Shown here: piece by piece, positions 1-9,522 of the stretch
How positions within the stretch are numbered: position 1 is the first letter of the stretch
How the letters are laid out: each line of letters begins with the position of its first letter
Assembly (NCBI GenBank): GCA_007751255.1
Contig: CP036296.1
Coordinates: 2,790,001-2,854,000, forward strand
Direction of reading: 5' to 3'
Origin: Engelhardtia mirabilis
GTDB taxonomy: Bacteria > Planctomycetota > UBA1135 > GCA-002686595
Length of the DNA stretch: 64,000 nucleotides
Program-made: the position numbers and the translations under genes
The notes under the pieces: generated by a model
Seen by the model: only the letters and a program-made list of their open reading frames with translations
Database searches by the model: none
Told to the model about the DNA's origin: nothing

Positions 1-1
1 C

Positions 2-526
2 GCCCCCGGCGGGGGACGGGGCGAGTCCGACGGGAACCCGACGGATCCGCAACACGTCCAATGGCGTCGGACCGAGGCGCGCGCCTGGGGCGAGATCGTT
101 GGTGCGCTGCTGCTCGACAACAGCTTGATTCCGATCATCCGAACTCGACTGGAGGCTTGGGGTGGGCCCCGGGGCTGCGGCGACCCGCGGATCGCGCGCG
201 TGCTCGAGGTGGTGCTCGCCATCTACGACGCCGACGAAGAGGGCGAGGAGACCATCGACGCGTCGCGCGTGATGACCGAGCTCGCCGACGACCCCGCGCG
301 CACCCTGGCCGAGCGGGTCGAGGCCTACGCCGCGCGGGCGGAGAGCCCGCGAGCGCTGGTCGACGGCTCCCTCAAGACCCTCGGGCGAGTCACGTCCGAA
401 CGCCGTCGAAGGGTCGAACTCGAGCGCGCCGCCGCCCATGGTGATGGGGGTGAGCAGTTGCTCGAGGCCGCCAATCGAGACCTGGAGCGCATGCGCTCCC
501 TCAAAGGACATGCGGCCGGCGCCTGA
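2..526 (+). CDS. dnaG: DNA primase DnaG, C-terminal fragment
   Basis: The frame is open from the window edge, so only the C-terminal end is seen (about 174 residues, no start codon visible). It is helical and charged and contains the stretch AWGEIVGALLLDNSLIPII, which resembles the helicase-binding C-terminal domain of DnaG. It ends 82 bp before rpoD; dnaG-rpoD is the classical macromolecular-synthesis gene pair. The primase catalytic core lies outside the window, so the call rests on the neighbour and the weak C-terminal resemblance. An internal TTG at 125 is not needed as a start. Confidence 0.6.
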   Translation, partial: APGGGRGESDGNPTDPQHVQWRRTEARAWGEIVGALLLDNSLIPIIRTRLEAWGGPRGCGDPRIARVLEVVLAIYDADEEGEETIDASRVMTELADDPARTLAERVEAYAARAESPRALVDGSLKTLGRVTSERRRRVELERAAAHGDGGEQLLEAANRDLERMRSLKGHAAGA

Positions 527-608
527 TTCGCGCCGGCCACGAACCCGTACACGACCGACATGCCCGGCGCACGCCGCCCGGTGCCACCGCTAGGACCGAT
601 AGCTTCCG

Positions 609-2339
<1,731 letters not shown>

Positions 2340-2741
2340 GGCCGACGGGTGCCCTGATCCGAGGTCGACTCGGGCGGCTCACCGAGAGCGGTGACTCGAC
2401 CCCCTGACCGACCGAATCGCGTCGCCGCGGGCGTCATCCGGAGATCCCGGGTGGCGCCCGCGGCCGTTCGGGCGCGCCAGCGCCTCAACTCGGGGACACG
2501 GGCCGACGGGAAAGCCGGATCCGCCGGGGGGGGACCGTTCCCGGCGCTCCGAGGCGCTGCGGGGGGGGCGGCGGTGGGAATCGCGGGGGGGCCCCGGTAG
2601 ACTCTTCCGCCGCGCCAGCGCCCGGGAGCCCGGGGGCTGGCGCTGTCGTCCCCGCCGATCCGCGACGCGCTGCCTTCCGCGAGACGCCCCGTCTCCCTCG
2701 AACCAGCGTCGCCCAGAAACCCGACCCAGCCCGCCCCCCCC

Positions 2742-3449
2742 ATGAAGGACGTCATGCGAACCCTCCGCGACCTCCAGGAAATCGACGAGGACCTCTTTCG
2801 CGTGAAGGGTGAGCTGAAGCGCCTTCCTGCCGAGCGTGACAAGCGTCGGGCGGTGATCGACGCGCGCTTGCAGCGGATGAAGGAGATCGACGCCGACATC
2901 TTCAAGCTGAGCTTGCAGGTGAAGGAAGTGGAGGACATGACCAAGGCCAACCGCCAGCGCATGATGAAGCTGGAGCGCGAGGCCGGGAACACCGCGGACC
3001 AGGCCCTGCTCGCGGCCTACTCCCACGAGATCCGATCGCTCAAACGGGAGAACGCCGAGGCCGACGACGAGGGCCTGAAGCTGATCGAGCGCAGCGACGC
3101 GTTGCAGGCCGAGCGCGACGCGATCCAGGCCCAGGTCGACGAGGAGGAGGCGGCCTTCGCCGTGCTCGCGGCCAACGTGGAGGCCGAGATCGCAGTCGCC
3201 GAGCAGAAGCGCGAGGGACTCGACGCGCGCCGCAAGGTCGCCATGGGCGACGGTGTGCCTCCGGACGTGCTGACCACCTACGAGCGGATGCTCGAGGCGC
3301 GCGAGGGCATGGCCCTGGCCGCTCTCGAGTCTCGAGTGTGCCAGGGCTGCTTCATGGGCGTGCCGGCCAACGTCGCGGTCAAGCTCACGCGGGGACGCGA
3401 GCTGGTGCAGTGCCCGAACTGCCAGCGCATCCTCTACACCTGGGAGTGA
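2742..3449 (+). CDS. Coiled-coil protein with C4 zinc ribbon (DUF164/COG1579 type)
   Basis: 235 residues. Residues about 5-180 are a long charged coiled coil (heptad-like, rich in E/K/R/A). The C-terminus is a zinc ribbon with two CXXC knuckles (C200/C203 in CQGC and C224/C227 in CPNC). This is the layout of the COG1579/zf-RING_7 family, often annotated as putative nucleic-acid binding, with no settled function. It stands alone between rpoD and a convergent radical SAM gene. A TAGACT box at 2598-2603 could be its -10 and would give a leader of about 135 nt; no good -35 is seen. Confidence 0.85.
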   Translation: MKDVMRTLRDLQEIDEDLFRVKGELKRLPAERDKRRAVIDARLQRMKEIDADIFKLSLQVKEVEDMTKANRQRMMKLEREAGNTADQALLAAYSHEIRSLKRENAEADDEGLKLIERSDALQAERDAIQAQVDEEEAAFAVLAANVEAEIAVAEQKREGLDARRKVAMGDGVPPDVLTTYERMLEAREGMALAALESRVCQGCFMGVPANVAVKLTRGRELVQCPNCQRILYTWE

Positions 3450-3581
3450 GACCGCAGCGGGGCGCCAGGTGTGCGCAGTCGTTCCGGGCGTAGTCGCGTC
3501 GGCAGCGCAAAGTGGGCTCGGGCGGGGCGCTGCGTTCCTGGTGACTATCCGCGAGCCGATCGTCCGCGCGCGGGTGTTTCG

Positions 3582-4550
3582 TCACCGCCCGCCGCGTTCG
3601 ACCCCCGGTAGGGTCGGGTGGAGCGATCCCTGCCGAGTGCCCCGCGCCGCGAGTTCGGCGTTCAGTAGGTCCCGCACGGCGCTCTTGTGAAGGTCCCAGC
3701 GCGGAGCGAGGCGCTCCTCGAGCGGGGCGTCGCCGGTGATGCGGTGCAGCACCTGGTCGGGCCCCAGTCGTTCGACGAAGTCGGCGAGCCAGGACACGTA
3801 GGTCTCGGGCTCCAGGATCTCGACCTCCCCGTCGCGCCACCAACGCTCGAGCACGGTCCGCCGCAACACCATCAGGTTGTGGACCTTGACCCCGGCGCAC
3901 TTGCTGCGGGCCAGCACCTCCGCCGACCGCCGAGCGCCGTCACGACCGTCCCCGGGCAACCCGAGGATCGCGTGCCCGACGACCTCGAGGCCCGCCGCGT
4001 GGCAACGCTCTACGGCCTGTTCGAACTCCTCGACCGTGTGAAAGCGCTTGATTCGTTCGAGGATTCCGTCGTCGGCAACCTCGAGCCCCAACTCGACCCA
4101 CACGGACACCCGCTCGGCGAGCCGACGCAGACGGTCGACGGCCCACTCCGGCAGGGTGTCGGGTCGCGTCGACACGGCGACGACTTCGATCCCGTCCTCG
4201 AGCCGCGCTTCGACAATGCTCAGGACCTGATCCAGCCGCTGGGGCTCGACGTAGGTGTTGGAGTAGCTCTGGAAGTAGGCGATCACCCCGAACTCGGGGT
4301 CGCGCCGCACCACGCGCCGGATGCCATCGCTGAGCTGCTGGGCCAGTTCGCTGCCCGTGCGCAGGGCGCCGGTCCCGGACCCCTCGACGTCGCAGTAGAC
4401 GCAGCCGCCGTAGCCCTTGGTCCCGTCCCGATTGGGACAGGTCGAGCCCGCGTCGAGCGCGACCCGGTGGATCGGGTGCCCGAAGCGCTCGATCAGGTAG
4501 GGGCGCAGGGGGCGGAAGCGGAGGTCGGCGTGCATCGGTGCGGCTGACAT
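3582..4550 (-). CDS. Radical SAM protein, TIGR01212/YhcC family
   Basis: 322 residues from the ATG at 4550. The 4Fe-4S cluster motif is C38-X11-C50-X2-C53 (CPNRDG...GGCVYC), the spacing of the TIGR01212/YhcC family, whose substrate is not firmly established. Downstream parts fit the radical SAM barrel (FQSYSNTYVEP, VSTRPDTLP, ELGLEVADD). Frame 3 stays open upstream to 4943, but that extension only translates a tandem repeat and intergenic DNA, so I reject it; an internal ATG at 4535 is an alternative start. The start codon lies 10 bp downstream of a TATCTT box that ends a 17-bp repeat array. It is convergent with the zinc-ribbon gene. Confidence 0.88.
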   Translation of the reverse strand: MSAAPMHADLRFRPLRPYLIERFGHPIHRVALDAGSTCPNRDGTKGYGGCVYCDVEGSGTGALRTGSELAQQLSDGIRRVVRRDPEFGVIAYFQSYSNTYVEPQRLDQVLSIVEARLEDGIEVVAVSTRPDTLPEWAVDRLRRLAERVSVWVELGLEVADDGILERIKRFHTVEEFEQAVERCHAAGLEVVGHAILGLPGDGRDGARRSAEVLARSKCAGVKVHNLMVLRRTVLERWWRDGEVEILEPETYVSWLADFVERLGPDQVLHRITGDAPLEERLAPRWDLHKSAVRDLLNAELAARGTRQGSLHPTLPGVERGGR

Positions 4551-4552
4551 GA

Positions 4553-4680
4553 CCCGGTCGAAGATAGGGCCCGGTCGAAGATAGGGCCCGGTCGAAGATA
4601 GGGCCCGGTCGAAGATAGGGCCCGGTCGAAGATAGGGCCCGGTCGAATGGGGCCCGGTCGAATGGGGCCCGGTCGAGGCG
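4553..4680. repeat. Tandem repeat array, 17-bp units, upstream of the radical SAM gene
   Basis: Five perfect 17-bp units (cccggtcgaagataggg) run from 4553 to 4637, followed by two 15-bp variants (cccggtcgaatgggg, 4638-4667) and a partial unit. Read on the minus strand, towards the radical SAM start at 4550, each full unit presents TATCTT, a plausible -10 hexamer, so five boxes are spaced exactly 17 bp apart. The last box ends 10 bp before the ATG. Confidence 0.9.
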
Positions 4681-4707
4681 GGGCGGCGGCGGCGCAGTGT
4701 AGTCCAG

Positions 4708-4792
4708 GCCCACCAACCCCCGCCCAGCCACCCTTGTGGACCGCCATTTCCAGCGCCGGTTACACCCAATCTCGACGCTGATACCCGCGCGG
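4708..4792 (+). repeat. Interspersed repeat R1, copy a
   Basis: Left end gcccaccaacccccgccc at 4708, hairpin CCAC-CCTT-GTGG, ggaccg, a 14-bp variable middle, then ggttacacc at 4758, exactly 50 bp from the left end. A cccgcgcgg follows at 4784. The left end, the 50-bp spacing and the right end recur at 9421 and 53782. It lies in the spacer between the divergent radical SAM gene and the large secreted protein gene. Confidence 0.8.
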
Positions 4793-5005
4793 AAGCCGGG
4801 GCTAAATCGAGTGGTCGCCCAGGCTCATCGAGGACCCGTCCAGACCCCCCCCTAGCGGCCACCAATCGATGACCATGCCTGCCATCGGACGCCGGCCACG
4901 TGTTGTCCGGCGCAGCCTCTCGGACTTCGACTGTCAACTCCACTGCCCCTGCCTCGTCGCCGCCCCTGGAGTCCAGGTGCGCTTTCCTGCCGCTGAAGGC
5001 CTGCC

Positions 5006-8000
5006 ATGCATCTCTCGCCGAGTCGTTGGGTCCCGCCCGTCCTGGTTCTGTTGGTCTGCCCGCCCGCCCTGGGCCAGGGGCCGACCGTCACCTCGGTCGA
5101 GCCGACTCTTGCGGCGACGCCGCAGACGATTGTCGTCACTGGCTCGGGCTTCGGTCCCGAGACGACCGTGACGATCGGCGGTCAGCCCGCGACCGTGACT
5201 CAAGCGGGTTCCAATAGCCTGCACGTGCTTCCAGCCCCCTCGGATCCCGGCTTTGCTGACGTGGTTGTCAGCGCGCCCGGTGGCACCGTCGTCGCGTCTG
5301 GCGCAGCTCAGATGTGGCCGACTCTGACCGCCAGCAACACGGGGTTGGGAGGGACCGCCTCGATCGAGATCGCCATCGGTGACGCGGGCACCTACGACCT
5401 GGCCTTCGCCATGGCCAGCCTCGACGAGCCCCTCTCCCTCGGGCCCGAGATCGCCTACGGCCTGCTGCTGGATCCCGCCGGACCGCTGGTGTTGCTGGCG
5501 TCGGGTCTGGCGCCCAACCTGGCCCCGAGCCAGTTGAGCTTTCCCGTCCCCGCGGGCCCGGAGCTACTCGGCGTCGAGCTCCCGCTGCAGGCACTGACCC
5601 GGCGCGGCCTGATCGAGCCCACGAGCTTCAGCCTGACGAACCTGGCTGTCCTCAGCTTCGACAGCGTCGCCTACGGACCGCCGACGAACATCGTCTACGC
5701 CGCGAACCCGGTGACCTACCAGTTGGGCCAGCCCGTGGCGCCCAACGTGCCGGCGGTGGATGGCTACGTGGAGTCGTGGGGCATCGCGCCCCTGCCCCAG
5801 TTCGGGTTCTACCCGCTCCCCGAGGGGCTCTTCCTCGACTCGACCAACGGCAACATCGTCGGCACGCCGACGAAGATCCAAGGGCCCAAGAACCACCTGG
5901 TCGTCGCCGTCAATGCGGCGGGTTCCACTTCGACGGCACTGAAGGTCAGTGTCGACGGCGCGGCGCCCCAACTGCTCGGGTACTCCACCGACCCGGCGGT
6001 CTACGACTTCGGCGCGGTGATCGAGCCCAACCTTCCGAGCGTGCAGGGCTACGTAGCTGACTGGGCGATCGAACCGGAGCTGCCGGCCGGTCTCGAGTTC
6101 AGCGCCGGGGCGATCACAGGCGCCGCCCTCGAGGGCAGCCTTCCGCAGCTCTACACGGTGACCGCATCCAACGAAGTCGGCAGCGATTCGACGACGGTCT
6201 CGATTGCCGTCACGGGCTCCTTGAAATTGACGGACATATCCGTACCCAAGGGCGCCACCTGGCAGATCAACCGTCCGATCGACTTCGACTTCTCGGCACC
6301 GATCGATCTCGCGACGGTCAATTCGAACACGCTCTCGATCAAGACCACTTCCGGGCTCTCGGCCCTCGGCACCTTCTCGGTTGATCCGAGCCGGCCCAGC
6401 AGGGTCCGCTTCCAGCCCTTCTGCCCTGGCAGCGGCGAACCGCTCGGCTACGGCTTGATGCCGGGCGGCGTGTCCTACCAGATCACGGCCTTCGGTTTGA
6501 AGTCCGGTCCCACGACGATCCAATCGGTCGACGGCCAGAGCCTCGGCGCGACGACCTCGGTCTCGTTCCAGACCCCCCTCGGGACGAGCCCAACCGAGGT
6601 CTTCTTCGACACGCAAGCTGGGCCACCCGCACCCCTCGTCGGAGGGCCAGGTGGGACCGCTGGGCCGGTGACCGCGCTGCTCGTCGCCGGTGTGGAACAG
6701 CCCTTCGAGCTCGACCTGGCCGGCCAGGCCATCTCGATCGTCGACGTGCCGCTCAACTTCTTCAGCGACCTCGCCGCGCAGGTGAGCGTGTTGCTGCGGT
6801 TCGACCAGCCGATCTCGCCCTCGGCAGGGAACCTGGCGCCGAGCATGGTCGGCATCGAGCGGTCGACAGGAGGTGGCCAATGGGATTCCATCCCGACCGA
6901 GGCTCAGCTCCTCTCGAACTGCGTCGAGGGTGGCGCGGTCGTCGCGTTGAAGCCCCTTGGCGTGTTGCCGCCCGCCACGGACCTACGCGTCCGAATCGGT
7001 GCCGGCTTCGAGGACTTGACCGGTGAAGGGACCCGCTCCCCGTCCGCGAACTTCGCCCTGCTACGGACCATCGATCCGAGCGATCCGGCCTTCACGCCCC
7101 CGGGCGACCTGGCCGACGAGATCTTCGAGTCCTTCAACGTAGGGGGAGCTCAAGCGTCGTCCTTCGAGGGCCCGCCCGACCCGCTGATCCCGGCAGCTGT
7201 TTGGGCCGATGGCCTGCTCACGGCTGCAGTCAGCTTCGAGGGCACCGGAGGTCCGGGGGGCGACTTCGACTGGCAGGTTCCCGACGGGACGGTCCAGGTC
7301 CTCTCGACCGACTCGTCCACGATTGTGGGTGGTCCAGGCTTCGTCCCCACCGCGGTGCAGAACGTCGTCGACGGCGTCGTGAACGTCCGCAACCTCCGCA
7401 TCGGCGAGGGCGCGACCCTGCGTGTGATCGGACCCAATCCGGCGAAGATCCTGGCCTCCGGCAACGTCGAGATCCTCGGACGGATCGACGTCAGCGGACT
7501 CGATGCGCTGCCGGTGAGCCAGCCGTTCTCGCCGAACATCCCCAGTCCGGGCGCTGGAACGGTGGCGGGCAGTGGCCGGGGGGGCTCGGGTTCCCCCCTG
7601 ACGGCGGCTCCCAGTCCGTCCGGTGGGGCGGGTTTCGGAGCCTTCCAGGTCCCCGGAAAGGGCGGCTCGGGCGGAGAGGCGGGCTACTCGCCCAGCAACA
7701 GCTTCGAGTCCAATCGTGGCGGCGGCGGAGGCGGGGGACGATTCGCGGCCGACTCGTCGACTCCTCCGGACGACCACTTCAACGCGCTCATCGGGGGGCC
7801 GGGCGCGCCCTCGGCCACCGGGGCCCTGACCGGACTGATGCCGCCCCAGCCAGGGGCCAACGGGCCTTCGGTCTTCGTGGACGGCGATCCGTCGAACGAC
7901 TTCTGGGGGCTGCTCTACGAGCCCGGAGACCCGGCGGACCCCGCTGACGACCTGATCGTGATCGGGGAGCTGCCCCAACCCTGGGCCGGCGCCGGTGGCG

Positions 8001-9292
8001 GCGGCGGTGGTGACTCGATCAAGGCGTCTTCCTGGCCGCCGCCGACGCTCGTGCCTTCCGACAACAAGCGCGCCGCCGGTGGCGGCAGTGGAGGCGGACA
8101 ACTACAGCTGCAGGTTCTCGGCGACATCGTCCTCGGCGCCCAGGCCCAGTTGGTCGCAAACGGCGGCGACGGCGCCGAGGGTGAGTCTACTTCCGGCACC
8201 AATCAAGTCGGCGGTGCCGGCGGCGGAGGGTCGGGCGGGCACCTGATCCTGCAGGCGCTCGGGCGCCTGGACCTGTCCGCCACGACGGGAGTCGTGCTCG
8301 AGGCCATCGGTGGTCAGGGTGGCATCGGCAAGGGCGATGGTGACAACGACCCGCCGGACGTGGCCCAGAGTTCCGGAGGCGACGGCGGCGCGGGGGTGAT
8401 CCAGGTTCACCTGCCCGACTTCGCCGAGTTCGATCCCCAGTCCGGCGCCGGCCATGTGATCCTGCCTTCGCCCGGAGGCGACGTGGCGGCGGCCATCGCT
8501 GGCATCAGCGCGCCGAATGCCTGGCAGCTGTACCCGTCATTCTCCCAACGCTCCCGCGCGCGGTCGATTCCGATCGCCCTCGGGGCTGGGATCGACAACC
8601 CCCTGTCGGCCGCGCTCCAGCCCCTGTTCGACTTCGACGGGACCGTCGCGGATTCCGCCGCGCCTGACGCCGGTCAAGTGCAGACCCTGCTTGACCAGGT
8701 CGCCAGTCTCCCGAGCATCCTCTCGGGTCAGCCACTCAGCGTGGACCCGGTCGCCCGGACGGTCGTGGTCGACGCGACAGCACTCCTCACGGACGCCAGC
8801 GGGCCCTTCTCGAAGGACGTCTATCTGCGCAACCCGCAGTTGCTGCGGCAGTTCGAACTGGAGCTCGTCTCGGGCTTCACCGAGCTCTCGTTCACGGTGG
8901 CCAGTGCCGACTTCGATGCGAGCGACTCGAACCTGACGCTGCACCTGGACCAGAGCGGCGGACCGCTGTCGTCCTTCGGGGGCCGGGGCACGAGCTTCGA
9001 GTTGGTGCCGCGCTACTTCCGTGTGCGTAATGACGGGCTCCAGGATGTGCTTGCCGCGCCAGCGTCGATCATGATCCGCTTCCAGGGCTTGGCTGCCGAC
9101 TCTGGCGGCCTTCCGCGCCTCGACAACCCGCTGGTCCCGTGGACGAGCGACGTGTCCAAGTTCAACGACCCCGGCATGCCCGCGCCCATCGAGTTCGTGC
9201 AGTTCGAGGTCACCTTCGACCTCGGGCCCTCGGGGAACTCAGCCAGCCCGCTGCTTTCGCTGGAGTTCATTCGCCTGCCCTTCCGCTTCTGA
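5006..9292 (+). CDS. Very large secreted multi-Ig, glycine-rich protein
   Basis: 1428 residues with a signal peptide (about 1-23, ending ALGQ). An IPT/TIG-like domain follows at about 25-95 (TVTSVEP...VTGSGFGPETTVTIGG). Next are two putative-Ig (He_PIG-like) modules at about 230-400, recognised by PLPEGLFLDSTNGNIVGTP and the later LPAGLEFSAGAITG, then a Big_5/SbsA-like module at about 400-520 (PIDFDFSAPIDLATVNSNT). A glycine-rich, low-complexity segment lies at about 850-1130 inside a beta-structured region, and a beta-rich C-terminus without an obvious anchor ends the protein. Probably exported to the cell surface or medium; role unknown. GAAGG at 4995 is a usable Shine-Dalgarno. It stands alone and ends at a strong hairpin terminator. 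Confidence 0.8.
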   Translation: MHLSPSRWVPPVLVLLVCPPALGQGPTVTSVEPTLAATPQTIVVTGSGFGPETTVTIGGQPATVTQAGSNSLHVLPAPSDPGFADVVVSAPGGTVVASGAAQMWPTLTASNTGLGGTASIEIAIGDAGTYDLAFAMASLDEPLSLGPEIAYGLLLDPAGPLVLLASGLAPNLAPSQLSFPVPAGPELLGVELPLQALTRRGLIEPTSFSLTNLAVLSFDSVAYGPPTNIVYAANPVTYQLGQPVAPNVPAVDGYVESWGIAPLPQFGFYPLPEGLFLDSTNGNIVGTPTKIQGPKNHLVVAVNAAGSTSTALKVSVDGAAPQLLGYSTDPAVYDFGAVIEPNLPSVQGYVADWAIEPELPAGLEFSAGAITGAALEGSLPQLYTVTASNEVGSDSTTVSIAVTGSLKLTDISVPKGATWQINRPIDFDFSAPIDLATVNSNTLSIKTTSGLSALGTFSVDPSRPSRVRFQPFCPGSGEPLGYGLMPGGVSYQITAFGLKSGPTTIQSVDGQSLGATTSVSFQTPLGTSPTEVFFDTQAGPPAPLVGGPGGTAGPVTALLVAGVEQPFELDLAGQAISIVDVPLNFFSDLAAQVSVLLRFDQPISPSAGNLAPSMVGIERSTGGGQWDSIPTEAQLLSNCVEGGAVVALKPLGVLPPATDLRVRIGAGFEDLTGEGTRSPSANFALLRTIDPSDPAFTPPGDLADEIFESFNVGGAQASSFEGPPDPLIPAAVWADGLLTAAVSFEGTGGPGGDFDWQVPDGTVQVLSTDSSTIVGGPGFVPTAVQNVVDGVVNVRNLRIGEGATLRVIGPNPAKILASGNVEILGRIDVSGLDALPVSQPFSPNIPSPGAGTVAGSGRGGSGSPLTAAPSPSGGAGFGAFQVPGKGGSGGEAGYSPSNSFESNRGGGGGGGRFAADSSTPPDDHFNALIGGPGAPSATGALTGLMPPQPGANGPSVFVDGDPSNDFWGLLYEPGDPADPADDLIVIGELPQPWAGAGGGGGGDSIKASSWPPPTLVPSDNKRAAGGGSGGGQLQLQVLGDIVLGAQAQLVANGGDGAEGESTSGTNQVGGAGGGGSGGHLILQALGRLDLSATTGVVLEAIGGQGGIGKGDGDNDPPDVAQSSGGDGGAGVIQVHLPDFAEFDPQSGAGHVILPSPGGDVAAAIAGISAPNAWQLYPSFSQRSRARSIPIALGAGIDNPLSAALQPLFDFDGTVADSAAPDAGQVQTLLDQVASLPSILSGQPLSVDPVARTVVVDATALLTDASGPFSKDVYLRNPQLLRQFELELVSGFTELSFTVASADFDASDSNLTLHLDQSGGPLSSFGGRGTSFELVPRYFRVRNDGLQDVLAAPASIMIRFQGLAADSGGLPRLDNPLVPWTSDVSKFNDPGMPAPIEFVQFEVTFDLGPSGNSASPLLSLEFIRLPFRF

Positions 9293-9316
9293 GATCGAGG
9301 ACCGTCGGTCCGCAAC

Positions 9317-9349
9317 CAGGCCCCTCGGAGCACAGCTTCGGGGGGCCTG
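9317..9349 (+). terminator. Intrinsic terminator of the large secreted protein gene
   Basis: A 15-bp stem with a three-base ACA loop: arms 9317-9331 and 9335-9349 (two G-U pairs), followed by ttccgtc. It lies 25 bp after the stop codon. The tail is poor in T, as expected at this G+C content. Confidence 0.75.
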
Positions 9350-9350
9350 T

Positions 9351-9408
9351 TCCGTCTCCGTCTCCGTCTCCGTCACGCTTGGCCCCGCTCCCGCTTGGCC
9401 CCGCTCCC
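9351..9408. repeat. Two adjoining short tandem repeats
   Basis: Four copies of tccgtc (9351-9374), then two perfect 16-bp copies of gcttggccccgctccc (9377-9392 and 9393-9408). They end 12 bp before R1 copy b. Confidence 0.9.
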
Positions 9409-9420
9409 GCCCCCTGCCGG

Positions 9421-9502
9421 GCCCACCAACCCCCGCCCAGCCACCCTCTGGACCGCAGGAATCGCTCCGCGGTAACACCTCGATCCGAGAACTCCCGCGC
9501 GG
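9421..9502 (+). repeat. Interspersed repeat R1, copy b
   Basis: The first 26 bases, gcccaccaac to the end of ccaccct, match copy a. ggtaacacc stands at 9471, again 50 bp from the left end, and cccgcgcgg follows at 9494. The hairpin is shortened to CCA-CCCTC-TGG. It ends inside the presumed selB promoter. Confidence 0.8.
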
Positions 9503-9515
9503 CGTCCACTAGGAT
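9487..9515 (+). promoter_or_regulatory. Predicted selB promoter giving a leaderless mRNA
   Basis: TAGGAT at 9510-9515 with GAGAAC 17 bp upstream (9487-9492). The GTG start of selB follows after 7 bp, where a transcription start is expected. The -35 match is weak; the call rests on the same box-to-start spacing at other genes here. Confidence 0.45.
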
Positions 9516-9522
9516 TCGCCCC

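Noticed and set aside
4553..4680. CRISPR array
   Set aside because: The 17-bp units are directly adjacent with no spacers.
4708..4771. R1 as a simple ECF promoter
   Set aside because: The GGTGTAACC end faces away from genes in two of three copies, and the other, longer end is better conserved.
4551..4943. N-terminal extension of the radical SAM protein with PGPIFDRALSSTG repeats
   Set aside because: It is the translation of the 17-bp tandem array plus repeat R1, not protein-like; the family N-terminus starts near 4550.
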